From contig NZ_LMOU01000001.1 of the NCBI RefSeq assembly GCF_001423615.1, forward strand, positions 1,543,590-1,607,589: 64,000 bases of DNA, written 5' to 3'. The notes under the pieces are model-generated. The model was not told the origin of the DNA, ran no database searches, and worked only from the letters and a program-made list of their open reading frames with translations. Below, piece by piece: positions 17,457 through 26,717 of the stretch (the first letter of the stretch is position 1; every line of letters begins with the position of its first letter). Made by a program: the position numbers and the translations under genes. Source of the DNA: Microbacterium sp. Leaf159. Lineage in GTDB: Bacteria > Actinomycetota > Actinomycetes > Actinomycetales > Microbacteriaceae.

Positions 17457-17518
17457 CGAATCCTCCTGCCTCTCATTCTCACACCCCGCACACAGACTCC
17501 GGGGCTCGGATCACCTTA

Positions 17519-17553
17519 CGATACATCTATGTATCGGATACACCTGTGTATCC
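17519..17553. promoter_or_regulatory. Tandem TetR operators
   Basis: Two adjacent 18-bp palindromes share the same layout: CGATACAT-CT-ATGTATCG (17519-17536) and GGATACAC-CT-GTGTATCC (17536-17553). They overlap a weak plus-strand promoter (TTACGA 17516-17521, TACACC 17539-17544) for the MMPL gene. The paired arrangement suggests cooperative binding of two TetR dimers. Confidence 0.72.
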
Positions 17554-17577
17554 AACCCGGATTCCCTGAGGTGCTTC

Positions 17578-20367
17578 GTGTCCACACTCCTGTCCTCGCT
17601 CGGCCGCTGGTCCTACCGGCACCCGTGGCGCGTCCTCGTCTCCTGGCTCCTCGCGCTCGGCATCGCCGGTGCGGGTGCACTCGTTCTCGGAGCGGGCACC
17701 GACAACTCGTTCTCGATCCCCGGGACCGAGTCGCAGGCGGGTCTCGAGCAGCTCAACCGCTCGTTCCCCGCAGTGAGCGGAACCAGCGCGCAGATCATCG
17801 TGGTCGCGGCCGACGGCGACTCGATCACCGACGACACGTATCGGGATGACATCGAGGATGCCGTCGCCGAACTCGCCGATCTCGACGACTCCGTGCTCTC
17901 GGCGACCTCGCCGTTCGACGAGATGGTCAGCGGCATGATCAACGACGACGAGACCGCCGGGATCATCCGCCTGCAGTTCGACGGCCAGGCGAGCGATGTC
18001 TCGGACGCGACGCAGGACGCCCTCCGAGCCGTCGTCGCCGACCTCACCGACGAGCTCCCGGCCGGATCCCAGACCGCGCTCGGCGGCGACCTCTTCGCGA
18101 CGTCCATCCCCGGCGTGACCCTCACCGAGGCGGTCGGGCTCCTGATCGCCCTGCTGGTGCTGATCGTCACGTTCCGCTCGTTCGTCGTCGCGGGGCTCCC
18201 GCTCCTCACCGCCATCCTCGGTGTGGGCATCTCGATGGCCGGCATCTTCGCCGCCACCGCCTTCGCCACGGTCTCATCGACCACCCCCCTACTCGCCCTC
18301 ATGCTCGGACTCGCGGTCGGCATCGACTATGCGCTGTTCATCATGGCCAGGCACCAGGACCAGGTCCGCGAGGGCGTCGACCCCGAGGAGTCCACGGCCC
18401 GCGCGGTGGGCACCGCCGGCTCCGCCGTCGTGTTCGCCGGCGTCACGGTGCTGATCGCGCTGATCGGACTCGGCTTCGCCGGCATCCCGTTCCTCACGAC
18501 GATGGGAATCGCCGCATCCGCCGCGGTCGCCGTCGCCGTGGCGATCGCCGTTACCCTGACCCCCGCGCTGCTCGGCTTCATGAAGGGCCGCGTCGCGGGG
18601 CGCCCGCGCAAGGCGCCGAAGGCGAAGGAGGGCAAGCCCGCTCCTGCCCCGCGTCGCCGGTTCAGCGAGCGCTGGGTGACCGGGGTGACCACGCGTCCGA
18701 TCCTCGTGTCGCTCGCCGTCGTGATCGGACTCGGCATCGTCGCGGTGCCGGCCCTGAGCCTGAACCTCGCCCTACCCAACGCCGGAGTGCTCCCGAAGGA
18801 CTCCGAAGCCCGACAGAGCTACGACCTCGTCGGCGAAGAGTTCGGCCCCGGCTTCAACGGCCCCCTGATCCTCACCGGCACCATCGTCACCTCCACCGAC
18901 CCGCTGACCCTGATGGACGACCTCGGCGATGCGGTCGCGAAGATCGACGGGGTCAAAGAGGTCGCCCTCTCGACCCCCAACGAGACCGCCGACACCGGCA
19001 TCGTGCAGATCATCCCCGAGACGGCCGCCGACGACCCTGCGACCGCGGATCTGGTGCGCGAGCTCCGATCCCATCACGACGAGTGGCTCGACGAGTTCGG
19101 CATCGATCTGAAGGTCACCGGGTTCACGGCCGTGGGCATCGACATCTCCGACCAACTCGGCAATGCCCTGCTGCCGTTCGGCATCTTCGTGATCGGTCTC
19201 TCGCTGATCCTGCTGACGATCGTGTTCCGCTCGCTCTGGGTGCCGATCACGGCCGCCGCCGGCTATCTGCTCTCGATCGTCGCCGGGTTCGGCGTCGTGG
19301 GTGCGGTGTTCGAGTGGGGCTGGTTCGCCGACGCCCTGCACGTGGCGAAGGTCGGCCCGATCATCAGCTTCATGCCGATCATCCTGATGGGAGTGCTGTT
19401 CGGACTCGCGATGGACTACCAGGTCTTCCTCGTCTCGCGGATGCGCGAGGACTTCGTGCACGACCCCGAGGGCAGAAGCCCGGATCGAGCGACCCGCCGC
19501 GCCGCCGCGCTGCGTGCTGTGCGCACCGGTTTCACGGGCTCGGCCAAGGTCGTCACCGCGGCGGGGCTGATCATGTTCGCCGTGTTCGTGGCCTTCGTCC
19601 CCGAGGGCGACTCGTCGCTCAAGCCGATCGCGCTGGGTCTCGCCGCGGGTATCGCGATCGATGCGTTCCTCGTGCGGATGACGCTGATCCCCGCGCTCAT
19701 GGCGATCCTCGGCGAGCGCGCCTGGGAGATCCCCGCCTGGCTGGAGAAGATCCTGCCCAGCGTCGACATCGAGGGCGAGGCGGTCGAGCGCGAACGGCAC
19801 CTGGCCGCGTGGCCGGGAGACGGCTCGGTCGTGGCCGCCGATGACCTCGCGCTCGCAGATGCCGGCATCGACCGGCTCCACATCCGGCTCGCTCCCGGCG
19901 CTGCCGCCGTGCTGACCGGCACCTCGGCCGGCGCGCTCCGCGCCCTGTCGCTGGCGATCGCCGGGCGTGTGACCCCCGACGACGGCCGCCTCCGAGTGGC
20001 CGGACATCTGCTGCCCGGGCGGGCTGCCTGGGTGCGCTCGCACGTCGGCGCCGTGATGGCCGCGGACAGGGGAGACCTGTCCACCGATCTGTCGGAGGCG
20101 CTGCGAGGACGTCCTGCTCTCGTGGTGATCGACGGCGTCGATCGACTCTCCCGCCCCGAGCGCGATCAGCTCGCAGCCCGACTGCGCGACGCCCGTAGAT
20201 CGACCGCGGTACTGCTCACCGCACTCTCCCCCGAGATCGCCATCGACGTCCTCACGGATGCCGGGCGCAGCCCCGCCGACGTGATCGACATCGATGCACC
20301 CGCCGCACTCTCTTCCGCCCTTCACGGCGCGGAAGAATCCTCCGAATCGACCGAGGTGAACGCATGA
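17578..20367 (+). CDS. MMPL-family transporter with a degenerate ABC-ATPase-like C-terminal domain
   Basis: A 929-residue RND/MMPL-type exporter: two sets of membrane helices, with VGIDYALFIMARHQD in the first and LAMDYQVFLVSRMRED in the second carrying the proton-relay Asp/Tyr residues. Family members export lipids or drugs. The start is the GTG at 17578 with GAGG upstream. From about residue 735 an extra 190 residues resemble an ABC nucleotide-binding domain (APGAAAVLTGTSAGALRAL, then GRVTPDDGRLRVAGHLLPG, then PALVVIDGVDRL). The Walker A lysine and GKS/T are missing, the Walker B glutamate is Gly and no LSGGQ is seen. It overlaps the YhgE gene by ATGA. Confidence 0.88.
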   Translation: MSTLLSSLGRWSYRHPWRVLVSWLLALGIAGAGALVLGAGTDNSFSIPGTESQAGLEQLNRSFPAVSGTSAQIIVVAADGDSITDDTYRDDIEDAVAELADLDDSVLSATSPFDEMVSGMINDDETAGIIRLQFDGQASDVSDATQDALRAVVADLTDELPAGSQTALGGDLFATSIPGVTLTEAVGLLIALLVLIVTFRSFVVAGLPLLTAILGVGISMAGIFAATAFATVSSTTPLLALMLGLAVGIDYALFIMARHQDQVREGVDPEESTARAVGTAGSAVVFAGVTVLIALIGLGFAGIPFLTTMGIAASAAVAVAVAIAVTLTPALLGFMKGRVAGRPRKAPKAKEGKPAPAPRRRFSERWVTGVTTRPILVSLAVVIGLGIVAVPALSLNLALPNAGVLPKDSEARQSYDLVGEEFGPGFNGPLILTGTIVTSTDPLTLMDDLGDAVAKIDGVKEVALSTPNETADTGIVQIIPETAADDPATADLVRELRSHHDEWLDEFGIDLKVTGFTAVGIDISDQLGNALLPFGIFVIGLSLILLTIVFRSLWVPITAAAGYLLSIVAGFGVVGAVFEWGWFADALHVAKVGPIISFMPIILMGVLFGLAMDYQVFLVSRMREDFVHDPEGRSPDRATRRAAALRAVRTGFTGSAKVVTAAGLIMFAVFVAFVPEGDSSLKPIALGLAAGIAIDAFLVRMTLIPALMAILGERAWEIPAWLEKILPSVDIEGEAVERERHLAAWPGDGSVVAADDLALADAGIDRLHIRLAPGAAAVLTGTSAGALRALSLAIAGRVTPDDGRLRVAGHLLPGRAAWVRSHVGAVMAADRGDLSTDLSEALRGRPALVVIDGVDRLSRPERDQLAARLRDARRSTAVLLTALSPEIAIDVLTDAGRSPADVIDIDAPAALSSALHGAEESSESTEVNA

Positions 20368-22247
20368 CCCTCCCCATCGAGCGCGCCCGTTCGCGCAAGC
20401 CCATCACCTGGCTGACCATCCTGGGCATCCTGCTGCTGCCGGCAGCGGTCGGCGGCATCCTCGTCGCCGCGTTGCAGAACCCGACCGACCGCTTGGACTC
20501 GATGACGGCAGCGATCGTCAACCTCGACGAACCGGTCGAGATCGACGGGCAGCTCACTCCCCTGGGTCGCCAGCTCGCGTCAGGGCTCGTCGAGGGTTCC
20601 GACGAGCTCGACTCGAACCTCACCTGGGTGATCTCGAACGAGGATGACGCGGCCGAGGGGCTCGCGGACGGCTCGTACCAGGCGGTCATCACGATCCCCG
20701 AGGAGTTCTCCGCGGCAGCGACCTCCGCTGGTCAGGCGATCTCGGAGGGCGGCGGCGAGGCCGAGCAGGCCACGATCCAGGTCACGACGCCCGACGACGG
20801 CCTGGTCGCCGACGATCTGATCACCAGCCAGATCGCGAACGTCGCAGCCTCGAGCATGGGCACGCTGCTGTCGGAGGCGACGACCGAGAACATCCTCGTC
20901 GGCTTCACCACCATCGGCGACCAGATCGGCGAGGCCGCAGACGGTGCCGTGCAGCTCGCCACGGGAGCACGGGATGCCGCGACCGGTGCCGCAGCGATCC
21001 CGGACGGTGCGACCCAGTTGGCATCCGGGGCTGCCGAGCTCGGCACGGGCGCCTCATCGCTCGCCTCCGGTCTCGACACGCTCGCTGCGAGGACCCGGGA
21101 GGCCGCCGGCGGAGCCACGACACTCGGTCAGGGCCTCACCGCAGGCGCGGCGGAGTTGCAGAGCCGCGCGGCCGGCGCGCAAGAGGTCGCAACCGGTTCC
21201 GCGGGCGTCGCCGCGGGCCTGAACAAGCTCTCGAGCGAGTGCGTGGCGAGTGGGGCGGCTCAGGCCTACTGCGACCAGATCGCCGCGCTGTCGGCTGGCG
21301 CGACGGAGACGGATGCCGGAGTACAGCAGCTCGCTGCTCTGCCGTCCACCATCGCCGCCCAGATGGGCCAGGCCGGCGCCGGCGCAACCACCCTCGCCGA
21401 CGGCCTGAACCAGCTCGCGTCGCAGGGTCTCGACGAGTCGGCCGCCGGTGCGCGCGCGCTGTCGAGCGGGGCGGGTCAGCTCTCCGGTGGAGCGACCGAG
21501 CTCGCCACCGGAGCCACGGAGCTCTCGACCGGACTCGACACGCTCGCGACCGGCACCGGTGACCTCGCCGGCGGCCTGCGCACGGCAGCCGACTCGCTCC
21601 CCTCGTTCAGCGACTCGGAGTCGACCTCGCTCGCGTCCGTGATCGCCGACCCTGTCGCATCGAAGGGTGCCGACGGAGCAACGATCTTCGGGCCCACCGC
21701 CATCCCGCTGCTCGCCGCGGTCGTGCTGTGGTTCGGTGCTCTCGCCTCGTTCCTCGTCATGCGCGCCCATACGGCCCGCACCCTGACGTCGCGTCGATCC
21801 TCCGCCGGCCTCGCTCTCCGCGCCTTCGCCCCCGCCGCCGCCATCGGTGCGGCCCAGGGCCTGCTGGTGTCGCTGATCGTGCAGATCGTCGCGAGCTACG
21901 ACGCCGGCACCTGGTGGGCGTTCGCGGGCATCGCTGTGCTCGCGGGAATCGTCTTCGCGGCCGTCAACCAGGCCCTGGTGGCGGTGTTCGGCGGCATCGG
22001 CCGCTGGATCAGCGCTCTGGTGGGAGTCCTCGCCATCGCGACGGGTCTGATCTCGACGGTGCCGGGATGGCTCGCCGACCTCGGAGCTGCGCTCCCGACC
22101 GCACCCGCCTTCACCGGCCTCATCGCCGCGACCGGAGGCGCCGCCGCGGGACTCGTCGTCTGGGGTGTGCTGTCGCTCGTCGCCACCACCGTGGCGGTGG
22201 CGCTGCGTCGCACCACCTCGGCCAAGGCGGCACTCGCGACCGCCTGA
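20364..22247 (+). CDS. YhgE/Pip-domain membrane protein
   Basis: A 627-residue protein of the YhgE/phage-infection-protein group, which is related to ABC-2 type membrane subunits. One N-terminal membrane helix (residues about 15-35) is followed by a long extracellular region with repeated heptad-like GA-x-LA-x-GA segments (DGATQLASGAAELGTGASSL and similar, residues 195-405) and five C-terminal helices from about residue 435. It is translationally coupled to the MMPL gene, which suggests one membrane complex under TetR control. Confidence 0.85.
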   Translation: MTLPIERARSRKPITWLTILGILLLPAAVGGILVAALQNPTDRLDSMTAAIVNLDEPVEIDGQLTPLGRQLASGLVEGSDELDSNLTWVISNEDDAAEGLADGSYQAVITIPEEFSAAATSAGQAISEGGGEAEQATIQVTTPDDGLVADDLITSQIANVAASSMGTLLSEATTENILVGFTTIGDQIGEAADGAVQLATGARDAATGAAAIPDGATQLASGAAELGTGASSLASGLDTLAARTREAAGGATTLGQGLTAGAAELQSRAAGAQEVATGSAGVAAGLNKLSSECVASGAAQAYCDQIAALSAGATETDAGVQQLAALPSTIAAQMGQAGAGATTLADGLNQLASQGLDESAAGARALSSGAGQLSGGATELATGATELSTGLDTLATGTGDLAGGLRTAADSLPSFSDSESTSLASVIADPVASKGADGATIFGPTAIPLLAAVVLWFGALASFLVMRAHTARTLTSRRSSAGLALRAFAPAAAIGAAQGLLVSLIVQIVASYDAGTWWAFAGIAVLAGIVFAAVNQALVAVFGGIGRWISALVGVLAIATGLISTVPGWLADLGAALPTAPAFTGLIAATGGAAAGLVVWGVLSLVATTVAVALRRTTSAKAALATA

Positions 22248-22320
22248 GCATCCGATCCGATCGTCCCTCCGGGCACAGTTTCAGACCTCGCCCGAGCACA
22301 GCTTCGGACGCCATCCGCTG

Positions 22321-22354
22321 ACGCGCCGCGCATCGTCCTCGATGCGCGGCGCGT
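22321..22354 (+). terminator. Strong hairpin after the MMPL-YhgE operon
   Basis: A perfect 15-bp GC-rich stem (22321-22335 against 22340-22354) with the tetraloop TCCT. It lies 73 bases after the YhgE stop codon. A 14-base imperfect direct repeat (22273-22286 and 22296-22309, two mismatches) precedes it. No T-run. Confidence 0.65.
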
Positions 22355-22432
22355 CGCGTATCCGCTCCGAATCCGTGCCCGCCGGGCAGGAGGCGGTATT
22401 CAGCCCTCCCTCGACGCACGTACGATCAGGAG

Positions 22433-23029
22433 ATGCGCCGCCCCTTCATGACCTCGCCCACCCAGCTCGCTTCGCTGGAAGGGCAGCAGTACCTCGTGCT
22501 GCGCCCGACGAGGGCCGTCTCCGATGTGTACCGAGCCGAGCAGAGGTCCGCGCTCGGCCGCATGGATGCACCGCACCCGCACACCGAGCACGTCACGCTC
22601 CGCGCCTTCCACGAGCCCGAACGGCGCGACGAGCTGCTCTCGCTGATCCGCGAATGGGCGGTGGCGCAGCGTCCGATCGAGGTCGTCGCAGAGGCCGTCG
22701 ACGTGTTCCCGACACCGTGGCAGACCGTGATCCTGCGACTGACGCGCACGTCGTCCCTCGTCTCCGCCTATGCGAACCTCAGCACAGCGCTGGAGGCCAC
22801 AGACTTCCGCCGCCTCGACGAGCGCAGCACGGAGGAGTGGACGTTCCACCTCTCCGTGATCTACGCGAAGACCCTGTCGGTCGCGGCCTGGACCGAGCTG
22901 TCGCACAAGTCACGCCGGTCGCTCAGCAAGCGCCCTGCAGAGACCATCACCGAGGCGGAATTCGTCTGGTACGAGGACGGCGTCGAGCACTCCGAGGTGA
23001 TCCCGTTCGGACTGCGCTCGTTCCGCTGA
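22433..23029 (+). CDS. 2'-5' RNA ligase-like 2H phosphoesterase
   Basis: A 198-residue 2H phosphoesterase-type protein. The two H-x-T/S motifs are HVT at residues 53-55 (in HTEHVTLRAF) and HLS at 139-141 (in WTFHLSVIY), spaced as in LigT/YjcG-like enzymes that act on cyclic phosphodiesters of nucleotides or RNA ends. Substrate unknown. The ATG follows TACGAT (22421-22426) by 6 bases; the AGGAG between them is too close to serve as a normal Shine-Dalgarno. Confidence 0.75.
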   Translation: MRRPFMTSPTQLASLEGQQYLVLRPTRAVSDVYRAEQRSALGRMDAPHPHTEHVTLRAFHEPERRDELLSLIREWAVAQRPIEVVAEAVDVFPTPWQTVILRLTRTSSLVSAYANLSTALEATDFRRLDERSTEEWTFHLSVIYAKTLSVAAWTELSHKSRRSLSKRPAETITEAEFVWYEDGVEHSEVIPFGLRSFR

Positions 23030-23060
23030 CGCGCGGTCAGCCGGTGTTCGATCGGGCGGT

Positions 23061-24050
23061 CTAGCTCAGGCCCGAGTATGCGTGCAGACCCTTGAAGAAC
23101 ACGTTGACGATCGTGAAGTTGAAGAGCACGGCCGAGAAGCCGACGATCGCCAGCCAGGCCGACGGGTTTCCGCGCCAGCCGCGCGTCGCACGGGCGTGGA
23201 TGTATCCGGCGTAGAGCACCCAGATGACGAAGGTCCAGGTCTCCTTGACGTCGAAGCCCCAGAAGCGGCTCCACGCGTAGTAGGCCCAGATGGATCCGGC
23301 GATGAGGGTGAACGTCCAGAGGATGAACCCGATGATCGTGAACCGGTAGGCCATGCTCTCGAGGCGGTCGGACCCGGGGAACGTGCGCAGGAACCCGGGG
23401 CCGGTCTTCTCCGCACCCTCGGAGATCAGGCGCTCGCGGCGCGACTGCATCAGCTGGATCACCGAGAGCGAGAACGCGAGAGCGAAGAACGCGGTGCCCA
23501 GCGAGGCCACGAAGACGTGGATCACGAGCCACACGCTCTTGAGCGGGTCCATCAGCGGCGACACATCGACGTAGAAGTTCGTGGCGGCGAGGCCGAGGAG
23601 GATCACGACGAGGCCCGTGATGAACGTGCCGAGGAAGCGCAGGTCGATGCGCGTCAGCACCACGAGGAACACCGCGACGATCAGCAGCGTGCCCATCATC
23701 GCGAACTCGTACAGGTTCGCCCACGGCACGCGGCCGGCGGCGAAGCCGCGTGTGAGGGTCGCCGCGAGGTGGAAGACGAATGCCAGGACGGTCAGCGAGG
23801 TGCCGATCCGGGCCATCACGAATCGCTGCGGGGCGGCGTCGGAGTCGGATGCCGCTGAGGCGCCCTTCGCTGCCTTGCCCCCGCGTGCGGCAGCGCCGGC
23901 ACCGACGAGCTCGAATTCGCGAACGCTCGCCGAGTCGGCCGACAGCTGCGACCGGCGGGCGAGGTCGAAGGCGAAGGCCACGAAGGCCGCCGCGTAGATC
24001 GCGATCGCCGTCCACAGCAGGATCGGCGAGATCACTTCGAGGTCGAACAT
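23061..24050 (-). CDS. ccsB: Cytochrome c biogenesis protein CcsB (CcsA/ResC type)
   Basis: With ResB it forms the System II haem transporter/lyase that attaches haem to CxxCH motifs outside the membrane. The 329-residue protein has about eight helices and the tryptophan-rich WWD-type region in SIWAYYAWSRFWGFDVKETW near residue 250, with the conserved flanking histidines (VWLVIHVFVAS, GYIHARATRGW). It starts four bases after the resB stop codon, the last gene of the tlpA-ccdA-resB-ccsB run. Confidence 0.93.
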   Translation of the reverse strand: MFDLEVISPILLWTAIAIYAAAFVAFAFDLARRSQLSADSASVREFELVGAGAAARGGKAAKGASAASDSDAAPQRFVMARIGTSLTVLAFVFHLAATLTRGFAAGRVPWANLYEFAMMGTLLIVAVFLVVLTRIDLRFLGTFITGLVVILLGLAATNFYVDVSPLMDPLKSVWLVIHVFVASLGTAFFALAFSLSVIQLMQSRRERLISEGAEKTGPGFLRTFPGSDRLESMAYRFTIIGFILWTFTLIAGSIWAYYAWSRFWGFDVKETWTFVIWVLYAGYIHARATRGWRGNPSAWLAIVGFSAVLFNFTIVNVFFKGLHAYSGLS

Positions 24051-24054
24051 GATG

Positions 24055-25893
24055 TCAGTCTACTTTCGGGATGTCGGATGCGGGGCGGTCGGGGTCGCCC
24101 TCGGATTCGGTCGCAGGGGTCGTGCCCGGCTCGATCTCGGACTCGTCGGAAGGAGCCGCGGGCTCGCCGGGACCCTCGGGCTCCTCGGCATCCTCAGGCT
24201 CGGCATCCTCAGGCTCGGGCACAGCCGCGGTGACTCCTGCCGCGTCGAGCAGTCGGGCATGACCTGCCACGAGGTCGTCGACGGCCGTGGCGAGCGTGGG
24301 GTCCTCGCCTCGGGCGAGACCGGCATACTCGATCGAGACGGCGCCGTCGGCAGCCGTCGCCTTGACCCACACGCGGCGGCGCGGGATGAACAGCGCGAGC
24401 ATCAGGCCACCGAGGGCGAGCAGCGCGAAGCCCAGCACCCACGGCCCGGAGGCATCGCGGTGGATCTGCAGCGACGCGAAGCGCTTGACCGACTGCGAGG
24501 CGTCGGTCGCCCCCGCCGGGGACTCGTCCTCGAACGTGACGGTCCCGAGACCGTTCGGCAGATCGGCGGTCTGTCCTGGAGTCAGCTCGATCGACTCGAG
24601 GTCGGTCGTGCGGCCCGTGACCTTCGTCATTCCGGTGGTGTCGAGCACGTAGACCGACCGCGGGATGCCCTCGTTGATGCCGAGGTCGCCCGTGTAGACG
24701 TCGAGCGTGAGAGTGGGGTTCGTCAGATCACCGAAACCTGAGAAGAAGGCCCCCGTGTCGAGCACACCGGTGGTCGGGTAGAAGAAGCCGACCAGGCCGA
24801 CCTGCTCGCTGAGTCCGTCGGGGATCTTGATGACGCCCAGCGAGGTCATGTTGTTGTCCTGGGGCAGGAACGGCGTGCTGTTCGTGAACACGACATCTCC
24901 GGCGGGGTCGCGCACCGTGATCGTCGGCGCGTAGCCGTTGCCGAGCAGGAAGACGTTGTCGTCGGCGACCCCGAGCGGCTCGTTCACCTTGACCGATCCG
25001 GTGCGCTCCTCACCGTTCTCCTGCACCGTGACGTTGGCCGAGAAGTCGCCCGCCTGTCCCGATCCCGGCTCGCCGAACGGCTGGTAGGTGACGTCGAAGC
25101 TGTCGAGGCGCATCGAGTACGGGGCGAGTGCGCCGTCGCTCACGAAGCGTCCGCGGTTCATCGAGTCGTAGTCGAGCAGGGTGTTCGCGAAGGTCTCGCC
25201 CTCGACCAGCACGCGCTGACCCGTGTAGGCGAATCCGCCGCCGACGCCCACCGTGATGAGCACGCCGACGAGCGCGAGGTGGAAGAGCAGGTTGCCGGTC
25301 TCGCGCCAGTAGCCGCGCTCGGCCGAGACCGATGACGATCGCTTGTCGTCATAGCGCTCGACGCGGTAGCCCAGGGCTTTGAGCTGCTTCTGCGCGATGT
25401 CGATCGACGCGGCAGCCTCGGCAGGAGCATCCGTCGACGTGCGCTCGACCGCGCGGAAGTCGGCGAGCCGCTTCAGACGTGCGGGAGTGCGCGGCGGTCG
25501 CGCCTGCAGAGCCTTGGCGTGGTGGCGGATGCGCGGAATGACGCAGCCGACGAGCGAGGCGAACAGCAGCAGGTAGATCGCCGAGAACCATGGCGACAGG
25601 TAGACGTCGAAGAGCTTCAGGCCGTCGAGGATCGGGAAGAGATCGGGGTTGTCGCGTTCCCACTGCGTGACGCCGTTGGGGTCGGCCATCCGCTGCGGGA
25701 AGATCGAGCCGGGGATCGCCGCGATCGCGAGCACGAGGAGCAGGATCAGCGCGGTGCGCATGGAGGTCAGCTGACGCCATCCCCAGCGCAGCCAGCCCAC
25801 GAAGCCGAGGCGGGGCTGGGTGATCGACTCTTCGCCGTCGACGTGGTCTGACGGTCGGAGCGGATCGCTCGACCTGTCGGTAGTGCTGCTCAC
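24055..25893 (-). CDS. resB: Cytochrome c biogenesis protein ResB (Ccs1)
   Basis: Partner of CcsB in System II cytochrome c maturation. The 612-residue protein has three N-terminal membrane helices (near residues 32-55, 80-110 and 175-200), a large extracytoplasmic domain and a fourth helix near residue 475 (VLGFALLALGGLMLALF), then an acidic, proline-rich tail. I set the start at the GTG at 25893 because AAGGA lies 6 bases upstream; an in-frame GTG at 25941 overlaps the ccdA stop. Confidence 0.92.
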   Translation of the reverse strand: MSSTTDRSSDPLRPSDHVDGEESITQPRLGFVGWLRWGWRQLTSMRTALILLLVLAIAAIPGSIFPQRMADPNGVTQWERDNPDLFPILDGLKLFDVYLSPWFSAIYLLLFASLVGCVIPRIRHHAKALQARPPRTPARLKRLADFRAVERTSTDAPAEAAASIDIAQKQLKALGYRVERYDDKRSSSVSAERGYWRETGNLLFHLALVGVLITVGVGGGFAYTGQRVLVEGETFANTLLDYDSMNRGRFVSDGALAPYSMRLDSFDVTYQPFGEPGSGQAGDFSANVTVQENGEERTGSVKVNEPLGVADDNVFLLGNGYAPTITVRDPAGDVVFTNSTPFLPQDNNMTSLGVIKIPDGLSEQVGLVGFFYPTTGVLDTGAFFSGFGDLTNPTLTLDVYTGDLGINEGIPRSVYVLDTTGMTKVTGRTTDLESIELTPGQTADLPNGLGTVTFEDESPAGATDASQSVKRFASLQIHRDASGPWVLGFALLALGGLMLALFIPRRRVWVKATAADGAVSIEYAGLARGEDPTLATAVDDLVAGHARLLDAAGVTAAVPEPEDAEPEDAEEPEGPGEPAAPSDESEIEPGTTPATESEGDPDRPASDIPKVD

Positions 25894-25921
25894 GTCATCC
25901 TTCCGATGCGTCTTCTTCTGA

Positions 25922-26701
25922 TCAGAACGGGAGGGGGACACTGCTGATCACCGCCGTCAGTCTCGACATGATGTCGGTCCACAGCCCGGTCACCATCAGC
26001 ACGCCGAGGACGATCAGCAGCACGCCGCCGATGATGTTCACGACGCGGATGTGGCGACGGAGGAACCCGATCGTCTTCGTGGCCCACCCGAATCCGAGGG
26101 CGACGAGCAGGAACGGGATGCCGAGGCCGAGCGAGTAGGCGAGGCCGAGGAACCCGGCGCGCACCGGGTCGCCGGCGTTGAACGAGAGCGCGATGATCGC
26201 GCCGAGGGTGGGCCCCATGCACGGCGCCCAGCCGATTCCGAGGGCGACTCCCAGCAGCGGTGCGCCGATGATGCCCACCTTGGAGTCGACATGGAAGCGG
26301 ATCTCTCGCTGCGCGAACCCGAAGGCTCCCAGGAAGATCAGGCCCATGACGATGATGAAGGCGCCGAGGATGCGGGTGATCAGATCGCCCCAGCGGATGA
26401 AGAAGACTCCGAACGTGCCGCTGAGCACCGTGTAGAGGATGAAGACGACGGTGAAGCCCAGGATGAAGAGCAGCACGCCGAGAACGAGCCGGCTGCGGGC
26501 GGGAGCCTCGACCGTCGAGACGCCGGTGCCGTCTGCCGTGTTCGGCGCGCGACGCGGAGCGACCGCTCCCCCGAGGAACCCGAGGTAGCCCGGCACGAGC
26601 GGCAGGACGCACGGCGACAGGAAGGAGACGAGGCCGGCGAGCATCGCGACCGGGATCGCGAGCCAGAGGGCCCCCGATCCGATGATGGCTTCGGGGTTCA
26701 C
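25922..26701 (-). CDS. ccdA: CcdA/DsbD-type thiol-reduction membrane protein
   Basis: CcdA carries electrons from cytoplasmic thioredoxin across the membrane to keep apocytochrome and TlpA cysteines reduced. The 259-residue protein has six helices with the family's paired motifs LSPCVLPLVPGYLGF near residue 27 and GWAPCMGPTLGAI near residue 150, each with the redox cysteine. The start is GTG at 26701, 16 bases after tlpA. Confidence 0.93.
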   Translation of the reverse strand: MNPEAIIGSGALWLAIPVAMLAGLVSFLSPCVLPLVPGYLGFLGGAVAPRRAPNTADGTGVSTVEAPARSRLVLGVLLFILGFTVVFILYTVLSGTFGVFFIRWGDLITRILGAFIIVMGLIFLGAFGFAQREIRFHVDSKVGIIGAPLLGVALGIGWAPCMGPTLGAIIALSFNAGDPVRAGFLGLAYSLGLGIPFLLVALGFGWATKTIGFLRRHIRVVNIIGGVLLIVLGVLMVTGLWTDIMSRLTAVISSVPLPF

Positions 26702-26717
26702 GCCGCTCCCGAGAGAC

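Noticed and set aside
17326..17577. Upstream part of the MMPL reading frame
   Set aside because: It lies over the tetR gene and the operator region; the GTG at 17578 has a Shine-Dalgarno and gives the usual N-terminus.
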